Shown here in pieces: positions 27,501-37,276 of a DNA stretch of 64,000 nucleotides; position 1 is the stretch's first letter; every line of letters begins with the position of its first letter. Source of the stretch: Kineosporia succinea (GTDB lineage: Bacteria > Actinomycetota > Actinomycetes > Actinomycetales > Kineosporiaceae); assembly GCF_030811555.1 (NCBI RefSeq), contig NZ_JAUSQZ010000001.1, forward strand, positions 5,391,241-5,455,240, read 5' to 3'. The translations under genes were made by a program, and so were the position numbers. The notes under the pieces are model-generated. The model did not search any database and had not been told where the DNA came from. It saw only the letters and a program-made list of their open reading frames with translations.

Positions 27501-28257
27501 AGACGCGAGGCGCATCGCCCCCGACGTCGTCACCCGCCTGGAGCAGGCCATGCTCTCGGGCCGGCTCTGGAGCGCCGCCGAGTTCCGCGAGCAGTTCGCC
27601 GGCCACCCGGTGCTCGGTCACCTCGCGCACCGGCTCGTGTGCGCGCGCTACGAAGACGGACGTCCGGCAGTCACCTTCCGGGTGACCGGCAACGGCCGGT
27701 CCGCCGACCCGACCGGCATCGACCTGGCCGGGGCCGAGGTGACCTGGCCACGCGACGCCCGCCTCGGCATCGTGCACCCCGACCACCTGGGCGACACGGC
27801 CGGCCCCTGGCGCCGGCATCTCGACGAAGCCGGGCTCCAGCAACCCTTCCCCCAGCTCGGTCTCCCGGCCGGGCCGGCCGACCCCGGCAACGCCGCCGAC
27901 CCGGCTGATTCCGCCAATCAGGTCGACCCCGCCAATCCGGCCGACTCCGTCGACCCCGCCGAGGCGGCGATCCCGGCTGATTCCGGTGACCCGACCGAGC
28001 TCGGGAACGCGGCTGACCCGGCCGAGCCTGTCAACGCGGCTGTCTCCGTCGAACTCGCCGATCCGGTTGACCTGTCCGACCTGTCCGAGCCCGCCGCCGC
28101 AGCCAACCCGTCCAGGCCCGCCGATCAGGTCGACCCCGCCGGCCCGGCCGACCCCGCCATTCCGGTCGACCCCGCGGACCCGGTCTCCGAGGAGGAGGCG
28201 CCCCCACGCGTCCCTCATCAGTTCGACCAGCGCGACCGCGCCGACGCCCAGACCTGA
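24568..28257 (+). CDS. DUF4132 domain protein with two repeat-rich insertions
   Basis: A 1229-residue protein. Residues ~140-225 are a Gly/Pro/Glu/Ala-rich insertion containing a perfect 24-residue duplication (GELPAPGEVTGPGEAAAAGE...). The middle is a long helical-repeat-like region. The DUF4132 domain lies at ~915-1095 and includes MRLDYGPRQFVVGLDEKLLP, LPKPGAKDDPTRAAAAHQRF and RLEQAMLSGRLWSAAEFREQ, ending at LQQPFPQLG. Typical DUF4132 proteins continue past that motif; here it is followed by ~135 residues of Ala/Asp/Pro low complexity (ADPADSANQVDPANPAD...). Function of DUF4132 is unknown. The ATG was chosen as the family-like start MRDFELTAAWQHR. Confidence 0.8.
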   Translation: MRDFELTAAWQHRLHPRRGTLGAGPLQPEPGAREAVDAYLEPAREDLSALLRASDAPLRDAARAWLDGAADAPPLGAAVVALALMHRDRDSYRAPFADVWIAERGLEFAAGAAVELLGLRIGENRAGPVAGAGPGDVPGDVPGAVLAAGSGGEPGADEVMAPGELPAPGEVTGPGEAAAAGELAALGELPAPGEVTGPGEAAAAGELAALGELAAPGEVTGPEEAAGGTDEPAPAAHDVRFLEPGEEAGRPWWSTPELNPLWRVRAALAGASEAEYTRVVEVLAPHRSRHVYHRLAVALLVPDQLDWVEADVSAASTTADDYRPNALSTAVTDVEQLERLAAAPTAHGSFRVALTSSSGHVATLLDALGAEALPVFLAWLDEDDHLDVQARRRLLEGIAQIPGPAALRALADRVSRPQGEAALLEAASRFPGAALTVLSATGSDGPLADLLRAHVRGHQGLSAALVTELPHESAARVRALLDQAAARPVAPEQALPPLLVTPPWQDRAPTPRPVVIAGLECTDAPAVEWREGEREAFAELPPTHRSPFSPDDPLDVWQQRAADVSRRHERRAEPFFFLDGPDDLARPALATWKPARDVPTHLLRAVTARFGADSVPALLHRARQTPADASPVLEPCFSPDLATQTAEWLARGKALRVPASAWLLRHAAPAARALVPPALGPAGAARRQAEAALRHLAAHGRTAEVLVAAGSYGGEAPAAVEELLARDPLMQLPTDIPAVPDWAVPVLLPTVRLRDRSGVLPDVAALHLLTLFAVSRTDQPYAGLTLVREKLKSADLSAFVWALFQRWFAAGAAPRENWVLDALALAGDAEVAHRLTPLLLTWPGETTQAVAAVRALAAIGSETGNDEVLQHLNTVAQSGPGKSLRQAAQSALAAVADDRGLNPDQLADRLVPHLGLDADGRMRLDYGPRQFVVGLDEKLLPTVVTASGKQLKTLPKPGAKDDPTRAAAAHQRFTVFRKDARRIAPDVVTRLEQAMLSGRLWSAAEFREQFAGHPVLGHLAHRLVCARYEDGRPAVTFRVTGNGRSADPTGIDLAGAEVTWPRDARLGIVHPDHLGDTAGPWRRHLDEAGLQQPFPQLGLPAGPADPGNAADPADSANQVDPANPADSVDPAEAAIPADSGDPTELGNAADPAEPVNAAVSVELADPVDLSDLSEPAAAANPSRPADQVDPAGPADPAIPVDPADPVSEEEAPPRVPHQFDQRDRADAQT
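25057..25240 (+). repeat. In-frame 72-bp tandem duplication within DUF4132 gene
   Basis: The 72-base unit beginning GAACTGCCTGCCCCGGGTGA at 25057 is repeated at 25129, and a partial third copy follows. The unit itself is built of smaller GGTGAG-containing 12-18 bp pieces. The reading frame is kept, adding 24 residues per copy. Confidence 0.85.
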
Positions 28258-28291
28258 GAGGTGGGGGCGGCGAGATCCAGCGCCCCACCTC
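28258..28291 (+). terminator. Stem-loop terminator after DUF4132 gene
   Basis: GAGGTGGGG at 28258-28266 pairs with CCCCACCTC at 28283-28291, immediately after the stop codon. Nine strong pairs and a 16-base loop that can pair further. Confidence 0.6.
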
Positions 28292-28890
28292 ACGGAAAGG
28301 TGTCACAGCACCCGTCACTGGTCCTGGCCCGGCAGAGGCACCGGTGGGGCGGCAGATCTCGTCGGTGAACGGCACGGTGAAGACCTTGCTCGTACCTCCG
28401 GCACCGGCGAGGACGACGGTGTGGGCAGCACCCAGAAGCCGCCCGGGTGAAGGGGCCGTGGGCGAGCCGTTGACGGCGGAGGTGTCGGGTGAAGACCTTG
28501 CCACCTCTGCCCGGCGGTGCCGCAGTCGTCCTTCGCCGGGTAGACGCCGTGGCAGCCGATGGCAGTCCGTCGGGGTGGGGGTGAAGCTCCGCTCCGGCAC
28601 CCGGTGGCGCGTCCCATCGGGTCGTCCTCGCCACTGGCCGGGGGCGTTCGCGTTGCGGCCGGCCAGGTACACCTGGTGGGTGCCGGACGATGTCGAGGCG
28701 TGGCGCCCGGGCAGCGCATCACCTCGTCACCGGGCCCGGCCGGGCCGACGGAGCGGGCGAGAGTCTCCACGGCCCGTTCGGCGTAATGATCAGTGCGACC
28801 CACGGCACGTGAGCCTCACTGACCATGGGCAGTCACGAAGTCGTAGGCTCACAGATGCCCGAGACCGGATCTAAGGACGGAGAGCCAGCG
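28292..28890. other. Six hundred bases without a clear gene; possible decayed coding DNA
   Basis: Open frames occur in several phases on both strands but none is convincing. On the minus strand a frame starting MGRTDHYAERAVETLARSVG (from 28803) looks gene-like for ~30 residues, then the more natural reading appears to jump to another frame (VYLAGRNANAPGQW) and later again (LAGAGGTSKVFTVPFTDE). This pattern suggests a frameshifted remnant, but I recognise no family. The 3' end carries the promoter and ribosome site of the isocitrate dehydrogenase gene. Confidence 0.35.
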
Positions 28891-31113
<2,223 letters not shown>

Positions 31114-31120
31114 TCTCCCA

Positions 31121-31158
31121 CACCGCGGCGTCCTCCAGAAATGGGGGACGCCGCGGTG
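31121..31158. terminator. Bidirectional stem-loop terminator after icd
   Basis: CACCGCGGCGTCC (31121-31133) pairs perfectly with GGACGCCGCGGTG (31146-31158), 13 pairs extended by three more at the loop. It lies between the icd stop and the stop of the converging nucleosidase gene, so it serves both. Confidence 0.8.
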
Positions 31159-31168
31159 CGTTCGGGGG

Positions 31169-31747
31169 TCAGGCCAGTTCGCGGGACACCCAGCCGGCGA
31201 GAACCCGCGCGCACTCGGCCACCGCCACCGGCCAGCTCTTCGCCGCGCTCTCGTCCGCGTCGTCGCTGACCTGCTTGACCAGCCGCACCGGCACCCCGAA
31301 GTGCTCGCCGACCGCCGCGACCGCGTAGCCCTCCATGTCGACGAGCTGCGCCCGCCGCGCCAGCGCGTCGCGCACCGGCCCACCCGCGACGAAGGTGTCG
31401 CCGCTCGCCAGCGTGAGCCCGTCGGGCCGCACCGCGATCGGCGCCCCGTAGGTCTCGCCGGTCAGCCGCCGCAGCAGGTCGGTGTCCAGGTCGTGCTGGA
31501 GCACCGTGCCGATCTCGTGCAGCCCGGCCAGTCCCGGGCGCAGGGCGCCCGCGGTGCCGAGATTGATCAGGGCCGACGGACGCGTCGAGGCCAGAACCGT
31601 GGACAGCGCCAGAGTCGTGTTGATCTTGCCGATCCCGGTGATCAGCACGGGAAGTCCCTCGGGGAGGAACTGGGCCTCCTCCTTCACCGCCAGCACCAGG
31701 AGCGGGCGGTCGGCGCGGATGGTTCCGACGATCTGTTCGGTGGTCAC
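31169..31747 (-). CDS. Purine nucleosidase/phosphorylase superfamily protein (MTA/SAH nucleosidase-like)
   Basis: A 192-residue nucleoside phosphorylase-superfamily protein, shorter than MtnN (~230). It has VLITGIGKINTTLALS near 35, where the ribose/nucleophile site lies, the glycine-rich LINLGTAGAL near 62, and the hallmark VDMEGYAVAA near 137, followed by VKQVSDDADESAAKSW with the base-binding Asp. These match enzymes that cleave the glycosidic bond of 5'-methylthioadenosine, S-adenosylhomocysteine or related nucleosides. Start is a GTG. Alone on the minus strand, convergent with icd. Confidence 0.82.
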   Translation of the reverse strand: MTTEQIVGTIRADRPLLVLAVKEEAQFLPEGLPVLITGIGKINTTLALSTVLASTRPSALINLGTAGALRPGLAGLHEIGTVLQHDLDTDLLRRLTGETYGAPIAVRPDGLTLASGDTFVAGGPVRDALARRAQLVDMEGYAVAAVGEHFGVPVRLVKQVSDDADESAAKSWPVAVAECARVLAGWVSRELA

Positions 31748-32149
31748 GGCAGTCCTGTCCCCGGATGGTGGTCGTGGTGGGGACCAATCTATGCGGTGCC
31801 GTCGGAAGTGGCCTTGGTCACAGCGGATGCCGAGTGCCGGAGACGTGGTCCGATGCTTGCGTCCAGGTGAAACCTGCTGCGGTTCAGAGGGTTTGATCAG
31901 AGTGACCCAGGCGCGGGCAGAGACGCAGGTGGCAGGCCGTAATCAGGACATGACGACACTGAACAAGTTCAATCGTGCTAAAGGTGGCCGACTCCTCCGA
32001 CCGCATGTAACTTCCTCAGTGGCAGCTGGCGGGGGAATCAGCGCCAAAACCGCGCCACGACACCGTTCGTCGCACCCCCACCGCGCCACCACTCGTCATC
32101 GTCGCCTCCGGCGTCCCCCAAAAACCCTCACCTGAAACAGGAGTCACCC
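31748..32149. other. Divergent intergenic region, nucleosidase/DUF2180
   Basis: About 400 bases with no supported gene. Composition is less GC-rich than the flanks around 31940-32000, where TGACGACACTGAACAAGTTC and AATCGTGCTAAAGG occur, so promoters for both flanking genes are likely here, but I cannot assign -35/-10 boxes with confidence. Confidence 0.4.
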
Positions 32150-32404
32150 ATGCACTGCCTCGACTGCGCCCTCGACACCAACAGCGCCACGCCCGCCGTC
32201 GCCTGCTGCAGCTACTGCGGCGGCGCCGTCTGCCTCGACCACGCCGCCGTCATGCGCGCCGCCGCCGGCCCGATCGGCATGCGCCCGGCCGAGCCCGGCC
32301 GCCGCGTCGTCAGCTGCCTCAACTGCACCCCGACGGCCAAGCGCGGTCCTCGCACGAACATCCTTGTGCTGCAGCAGAAGTCGGCCGAGATGCAAGACGC
32401 CTGA
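32150..32404 (+). CDS. Small Cys-rich DUF2180 family protein
   Basis: An 84-residue protein with MHCLDCALD at the start, CCSYCGGAVCLDHA near residue 24 and CLNC near 57: paired Cys/His motifs of a small zinc-binding module. This composition matches DUF2180, a family of unknown function found in actinobacteria and archaea. CAGGAG lies eight bases before the ATG. It ends seven bases from the stop of the converging pdxA2-like gene. Confidence 0.82.
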   Translation: MHCLDCALDTNSATPAVACCSYCGGAVCLDHAAVMRAAAGPIGMRPAEPGRRVVSCLNCTPTAKRGPRTNILVLQQKSAEMQDA

Positions 32405-32410
32405 GCGCCT

Positions 32411-33466
32411 TCAGGCCGGCGAGGCCACACCCGCCGACGCCGCCTTCCACACGTCCTCCCAGCCGGGAGCCAGCGCGGCGGCGCGCTCGCAGGCCAGCAC
32501 CAGGCTCGCCTCCCGGGCGATGCCCTGCCCGGCGATGTCGAAAGCCGTTCCGTGGTCGACGGAAACCCGCACGACCGGCAGCCCGATGGTGATGTTCACG
32601 CCGTCGTCACCGTAGACGGCCTTGAACGGGGCGTGCCCCTGGTCGTGGTAGCAGGCCACGATGATGTTCCACTTGCCGCGCACGGCAGCCGGAATCAGGG
32701 CGTCGGCCGGCACCGGGCCGTGGGCGTTGATGCCCCGCTCCTGGGCCCGGGCGATCGCCGGGGCGAGCACGTCCGCGTCCTCGTGCCCGAAGATCCGGTT
32801 CTCACCGGCGTGCGGGTTCAGGCCCGCCACGCCGATCCGCTCCTCGGGCTTGCCCAGCGCCCGCACGAAAGCGCCCGCCAGGGAGAGCACGTCGTCGGTG
32901 CGCCCGGGCGTGCAGTTCTGCACGGCCTGGGCCAGGGAGACGTGCGCGGTCAGGTGGAACACGTACAGGTCGCCGGCCGACAGCACCAGACTGAAGTTCT
33001 TCACGCCGAACTCGTGGGCCAGCAGTTCGGTGTGGCCGGGCCAGATGTGCCCGCCCGCGTGCATCGCGGCCTTGTTCAGCGGGGCCGTGACGATGCCGTC
33101 GACCCGTCCCTCGCGGGCCAGCCGGCAGGCCTCGACCACGAACCGGTACGAGCCGTCACCGGCGACCGCGCTGAGCTCGCCGACGGCGACATCGCCCAGT
33201 GAGGGCCCGGTCTGGAGCACCTCGATGGTGGACGGGTCGTTGGCCGCGGCCCGTGGGTCGGTGATCACGCGCACCGTCTCGGGGTCGAGACCGGCGGAGC
33301 GGGCGCCCCGGCGGAGCGAGTCGGCGTCGCCCACGACCACGGGCACGCACCTCTCGCGCAGCTCCGGGTGGCTCAGCAAGGTGCGGGCGGTGATCTCGGG
33401 ACCGATACCGGCGACGTCGCCGAGGGTCACGGCGAGCACGGGCAGGGCGGCGCGGGGGGAGGACAT
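32411..33466 (-). CDS. PdxA2-type 4-phosphoerythronate/threonate dehydrogenase family
   Basis: A 351-residue member of the PdxA family of NAD+/metal-dependent oxidative decarboxylases. Seen: LAVTLGDVAGIGPEI at the N-terminus, APLNKAAMHAGGHIWPGHTE near 130 with metal-site His residues, GLNPHAGE near 220 and ACYHDQGHAPFKA near 265. PdxA itself acts in vitamin B6 synthesis, but when paired with a DUF1537 kinase the PdxA2 type oxidises a 4-phosphorylated C4 sugar acid to dihydroxyacetone phosphate and CO2. That kinase is the next gene upstream, so a catabolic role is favoured. Last gene of an eleven-gene operon; AAAGGA precedes the ATG. Confidence 0.88.
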   Translation of the reverse strand: MSSPRAALPVLAVTLGDVAGIGPEITARTLLSHPELRERCVPVVVGDADSLRRGARSAGLDPETVRVITDPRAAANDPSTIEVLQTGPSLGDVAVGELSAVAGDGSYRFVVEACRLAREGRVDGIVTAPLNKAAMHAGGHIWPGHTELLAHEFGVKNFSLVLSAGDLYVFHLTAHVSLAQAVQNCTPGRTDDVLSLAGAFVRALGKPEERIGVAGLNPHAGENRIFGHEDADVLAPAIARAQERGINAHGPVPADALIPAAVRGKWNIIVACYHDQGHAPFKAVYGDDGVNITIGLPVVRVSVDHGTAFDIAGQGIAREASLVLACERAAALAPGWEDVWKAASAGVASPA

Positions 33467-33507
33467 CGCGATGGATCCTTTCGAGAAATGTGACTGATGT
33501 ACGGGTG

Positions 33508-34647
33508 TCAGTGGACGGACCGCAGCCGGCGGACGATCTCGAGCAGCCCGGAGGCGTCGCCGAACCCGCCGGAACGGGTGACGACCCTCAGGCCGTCGGC
33601 CCGTCCGCCGGCCACGGTTCCGAGCGGGACCCCGGGGAGCAGGGCCGAGTGCAGGGCGATACCGGTGGCCCCGACCCGGTCGAGAACCGCGGCCGCGCCG
33701 TCGCCCCCGACCAGCACGAGCGCGTCGTAGTCGTTCTGCCGCAGCCGTTCCGCGACCTCGATGCCGAAGTCGTGAGCGGTGCGGGCGGCGTCGCCCCGGG
33801 GTCCGGCCGGGGTTCTCAGCACGTCGACCCCGCTCTCGCGCACCCGCTCCACCGCCTCGGCGGTGGTCGGGTGCAGTGAGCTGACGGCCACCAGAATGCG
33901 GGACGCGGTGGTCACCGCCGGCTCGGACCCCGGGGCGGTGGTGGCCCACCTCCGGGCGAGGGCGGACGCCAGCCCGGCCGATCCGGCGGCCACGGCGGCC
34001 GGGCCGAATCCGTCGATCGTGGCGGCCAGCGCGTCCAGTTCGAGATCGCTCGAGGCATCGGCATGGCGAACCTCTCCGGAGTGGACCGGTTCCCCGAGTG
34101 CCAGCGATCCCGGCACCAGCTCGGACAGGAAGCTCCGCACCACCGGAGTGACCGGATCCCGCGAGGCCGCGGACCGATGCAGCGGTGTTCCGTGCACGAG
34201 CACCTCTCCGTCGAGAACCGTTCGCCCCTGTCCGGGAAAGGCCGGGCAGAGCACGGCGAAGGCACCGGCGTGCTCGGTCGACCAGGCCGCCAGAGCACCG
34301 CGCAGCTGCCCCGCGACGGATCCCCGCATCGTCGAGTCGACCTTGAGGTAGATCCGGTCGCACCCCAGACGCAGCAGGTCCCGCACCGCCTCGACGGTGC
34401 GCTCGGCCGCGGCGGCCGGGCCGAGCGCCCGCGTCCCGGTGGCGACGGCCAGCACGGTCAGTGGCCCCTGGCCGTCGGGATCCGGCGAGACCGACGCGTC
34501 CCTCAGCAGGAACACGGTCGCGCCGCCCGCGGCGAACGGCACCGCCGAGTCGGCGGCCCCGGTGAGGTCGTCCGCGACGATCCCGAGGCGACGTGGGGTG
34601 ACCCCGGCGCCGTCGGGCGGTGGGGGGACCGGCGTCCGCCCGCTCAC
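33508..34647 (-). CDS. DUF1537 four-carbon acid sugar kinase family
   Basis: A 379-residue kinase of the DUF1537 family. The N-terminal substrate domain has GIVADDLTGAADSAVPFAAG near residue 22 and the phosphate-site YLKVDSTMRGSVAGQL near 100. The C-terminal ATP domain has VLVGGDGAAAVLDRVGATG near 310 and TRSGGFGDASGLLEI near the end. Known members phosphorylate erythronate, D- or L-threonate and related acids at O4 with ATP. The GTG start overlaps the SDR stop codon by four bases. With PdxA2 next, it should yield a triose phosphate from a sugar acid. Confidence 0.88.
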   Translation of the reverse strand: MSGRTPVPPPPDGAGVTPRRLGIVADDLTGAADSAVPFAAGGATVFLLRDASVSPDPDGQGPLTVLAVATGTRALGPAAAAERTVEAVRDLLRLGCDRIYLKVDSTMRGSVAGQLRGALAAWSTEHAGAFAVLCPAFPGQGRTVLDGEVLVHGTPLHRSAASRDPVTPVVRSFLSELVPGSLALGEPVHSGEVRHADASSDLELDALAATIDGFGPAAVAAGSAGLASALARRWATTAPGSEPAVTTASRILVAVSSLHPTTAEAVERVRESGVDVLRTPAGPRGDAARTAHDFGIEVAERLRQNDYDALVLVGGDGAAAVLDRVGATGIALHSALLPGVPLGTVAGGRADGLRVVTRSGGFGDASGLLEIVRRLRSVH

Positions 34648-35315
34648 AGCGACGCCCCGCCGCAGATCACCAGGTGCTGCCCGGTGACCGACCCACCGTC
34701 GGGGCCGAGCAGGAACGCGGTCATCCCGGCCACCTCCGACGGCTGCACGAAACGCCCGAGCGCGGGAACCTTCGGGGGAGTGGCGGCCCGGTTCGGGTCG
34801 GCCAGCATCGCGGTGTCCGTCGGCCCGGGCGCCACCACGTTCACCGTGATCCGCCGCGGGGCCAGCTCCATCGCCCACGACCGGGTCAGGCCGACGAGTG
34901 CCGCCTTGGTGGCCGAGTACTGGCTCTTGCCGGCCACTCCCGTCGCGGTGCGGCTGCCGATGACCACGATCCGAGCCCCCTCGGGCAGTGTCGGCGCCAG
35001 GGCGTCGACCAGCCGGCTGGGCACGTCGACGTGCAGACGCCACATCCACGCCCCGTCCTCGTGGTCGAGTTCGCCCACCGGCGCGCTGAACTGGACCCCG
35101 GCCGCGTGCACCAGGGAGTCCAGGCGGCGGGTCACGAGCGAGGTCAGCAACGAGGCCAGGTCGTCGGCGTCGGTCAGGTCGGCCGGGATCCATTCGAGGC
35201 CGGGCAGTTCCGGGTCGCGCCGGCTCACCCCGACCACCTCCCGGCCCTCGGCCACGAGCCGTCCGGCGATCGCCCGGCCGATGCCCGAGCTGACACCGGT
35301 GACGAGTGTGGCCAC
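34644..35315 (-). CDS. Short-chain dehydrogenase/reductase
   Basis: A 223-residue SDR. The NAD(P) motif TGVSSGIG is at residues 6-13, NAG-like HAAG near 90, the catalytic Ser in IGSRTATG near 118 and Tyr-x3-Lys in QYSATKAALVG near 130, then NVVAPGPTDT. It would interconvert an alcohol and a ketone in the operon's pathway, for example epimerising or oxidising the acid before phosphorylation. Starts at GTG one base after the end of the sialidase-like gene and overlaps the kinase start. Confidence 0.9.
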   Translation of the reverse strand: MATLVTGVSSGIGRAIAGRLVAEGREVVGVSRRDPELPGLEWIPADLTDADDLASLLTSLVTRRLDSLVHAAGVQFSAPVGELDHEDGAWMWRLHVDVPSRLVDALAPTLPEGARIVVIGSRTATGVAGKSQYSATKAALVGLTRSWAMELAPRRITVNVVAPGPTDTAMLADPNRAATPPKVPALGRFVQPSEVAGMTAFLLGPDGGSVTGQHLVICGGASL

Positions 35316-35316
35316 G

Positions 35317-36483
35317 TCAGAGCACCGTGCCCGGGCTCAGCCGCACGTGCTTGATCGTCTGGCGGTGGTAGGTGTACGCCACGTGCAGCGTGCCGTCGGC
35401 GCTCTGGTGGATCGAGGGGTACGACAGCTCACGGTTCAGGCCGTCCCGCGAGTTGTTCGTCAGGCAGTACCCGTCACCCTCGTCGAGATTGCCCTCGCGC
35501 CGCCAGGTCTGCCCGCCGTCGTCCGAGAAGGCGAGCGTCATGGGAGCCCTCGGGGCTCCCCAGAAGGCACCGGCGCGTCCATCATCGGTGCTGCCCTCGG
35601 AGGACACCCCCTCGACGATCCCGTTCTCGTCGATCTCGTCGTAGAGCGACTCCCGGCGGGCGGTGGCGTCGAGCCGGCTCGCGTCGTTGAACACCAGGGC
35701 CAGGCGCCCGTCGGCCAGACGGCACTGCATGATCGAGGAGTTGTTGTTCGGCAGGCCGGTCGCGACCGGGGCGGTCCAGGTGGATCCGTCGTCGTGCGAA
35801 CGGGACTCGTACACGTGATCGGCCCAGCGGCTCCGGTACAGCGCGAGCAGCGAACCGTCGCCCAGATCGACGATGTTCATGTGCACGCAGCCGACGCTGC
35901 CGGGCACCGGCACCTCGCGCCACGACGCCCCCTGGTCGTCGGAGACCATCACCGAGCTGGTGTCCGCGTCGCCGCTCCAGCGCTCGCCGGGCACCTTGAC
36001 GCACCGGAAGACGGGGAGCAGCCAGCGTCCCGATCCGGTGACCACGACGGCCTGACGGATGAAGACGCCGCTGTGCCCGTCGGCCGGGAACAGGGTCTCG
36101 GCCTCCTTCCAGGTCCGCCCGGAGTCGGGCGAGATCCGGCGGCGCACCTCGGCGGTGTCCTGGTCGCCGGCGCGCTGGGCGGTCCAGAGCAGCCAGAGCT
36201 CACCGGTGGGGGTGCTGAAGAGCACCGGGTTCTGCTCCGAGCGCCGCGAGTCGTCCGACAGCTGCTCAGGTTTCGTCCAGGTGTCGACGTCCAGCCGGGA
36301 GAACCAGACGCTGATGTCGCCGACGCCCTCCTGGGTGCCGCCGAACCAGACCAGGCCCAGGTCGCCGTCGGGCAGGGTGGCGAGGAAGGACGCGTGGCTC
36401 TGCACGGTGGGCGCGGCCAGGTAGGCGTCCCAGCGGCCCGGGGTCGTGGTGGGACGCAGCACGCCGTCGTTCACGGTGGTCAC
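35317..36483 (-). CDS. Sialidase-like BNR/Asp-box beta-propeller protein
   Basis: A 388-residue six-bladed propeller of the sialidase superfamily (BNR_2). Four Asp boxes are visible: SPDSGRTWKE (~127), SDDQGASWRE (~187), SHDDGSTWTA (~235) and SDDGGQTWRR (~330). There is no signal peptide, so it is probably cytoplasmic, unlike most secreted sialidases; no other sialic acid gene (lyase, kinase, epimerase of the Nan type) is near. It overlaps the aldolase start by four bases within a tightly coupled operon. It may act as a glycosidase, lyase or isomerase on an imported glycoside of a sugar acid. Which residues are catalytic cannot be settled from sequence alone. Confidence 0.8.
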   Translation of the reverse strand: MTTVNDGVLRPTTTPGRWDAYLAAPTVQSHASFLATLPDGDLGLVWFGGTQEGVGDISVWFSRLDVDTWTKPEQLSDDSRRSEQNPVLFSTPTGELWLLWTAQRAGDQDTAEVRRRISPDSGRTWKEAETLFPADGHSGVFIRQAVVVTGSGRWLLPVFRCVKVPGERWSGDADTSSVMVSDDQGASWREVPVPGSVGCVHMNIVDLGDGSLLALYRSRWADHVYESRSHDDGSTWTAPVATGLPNNNSSIMQCRLADGRLALVFNDASRLDATARRESLYDEIDENGIVEGVSSEGSTDDGRAGAFWGAPRAPMTLAFSDDGGQTWRREGNLDEGDGYCLTNNSRDGLNRELSYPSIHQSADGTLHVAYTYHRQTIKHVRLSPGTVL

Positions 36484-37247
36484 GAGTCACCCCGGGCGGC
36501 GTCCAGGTGCGCCCGGGCCGCGGCCTCGAGGTGCACCAGGTCGCAGGCGACGGTGAGGAAGGTCCAGCCCTCGGACGCCCGCCGGGCCGCGATCTCACCG
36601 GCGCCGGTGTGCAGGCCGGCGGCGATGCCGTTGGCCTCGCAGGCGGTCCTGATCCGGGTCAGGGAGGCTTCGAAGACGTCGGCCACGGCCGGGTCGGTGG
36701 AGGTCGCCCCGCCGATCGACAGGGTCAGGTCGGAGGGCCCGACGTAGAGCCCGTCGATGCCCGGCGTGGCCGCGATCTCCTCGACGTTGGCCAGCCCCTG
36801 CGGGGTCTCGATCATGGCCAGGACCGCGACCGACTCGTTGGCCTCGGCCGGCACCGGCCCGATCCGCAGCATCGAGCGCATCGGCCCGTACGAACGGATG
36901 CCGAGCGGCGGGTAGCGCGTGGCCGCGACCGCGTCGGCGGCGTCCTGCGCGGTGTTGACGAGCGGCACGATGACGGCGCGGGCCCCGGCGTCCAGGGCCC
37001 GGCCGATGTCGGCGGGACCGTTCTGGCCGACCCGGATCACGCCGGCGGACTGCCCGCCGGCGTCGATCGCGGTGAGCCCGGCGAGCATGCCGTCGTAGCC
37101 GAAGAGGCCGTGCTGGGCGTCCATCGCGACGTAGTCGTAGCCGAGCCGGGCGATGCGCTCGGTCGCGGGCGGCGCGTCGAGCAGGACCCAGTACCCGGTC
37201 ACCGTCTCCCGGCGGCGGACGCGGGCGGCGAAGTCAGCGACGGTCAT
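36480..37247 (-). CDS. HpcH/HpaI family 2-keto acid aldolase
   Basis: A 255-residue class II aldolase of the HpcH/HpaI family. It has YVAMDAQHGLFGYDG near 40, where the catalytic Arg/His region lies, and AMIETPQGLANVEEIAAT and GLYVGPSDLTLSIG (residues ~145-180) with the metal-binding Glu and Asp. Such enzymes split 2-keto-3-deoxy acids into pyruvate and an aldehyde. Overlaps the sialidase-like gene by four bases and starts 30 bases after the aldo/keto reductase gene. The combination suggests a second branch of the pathway producing pyruvate. Confidence 0.9.
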   Translation of the reverse strand: MTVADFAARVRRRETVTGYWVLLDAPPATERIARLGYDYVAMDAQHGLFGYDGMLAGLTAIDAGGQSAGVIRVGQNGPADIGRALDAGARAVIVPLVNTAQDAADAVAATRYPPLGIRSYGPMRSMLRIGPVPAEANESVAVLAMIETPQGLANVEEIAATPGIDGLYVGPSDLTLSIGGATSTDPAVADVFEASLTRIRTACEANGIAAGLHTGAGEIAARRASEGWTFLTVACDLVHLEAAARAHLDAARGDS

Positions 37248-37276
37248 GGTGGATCTCCGTTTCCGAGGGTGCGGGT

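Noticed and set aside
32411-33466. Vitamin B6 PdxA as the function
   Set aside because: The tight coupling to a DUF1537 kinase and sugar-type importer favours PdxA2-type catabolism; biosynthetic function is not excluded by motifs alone.
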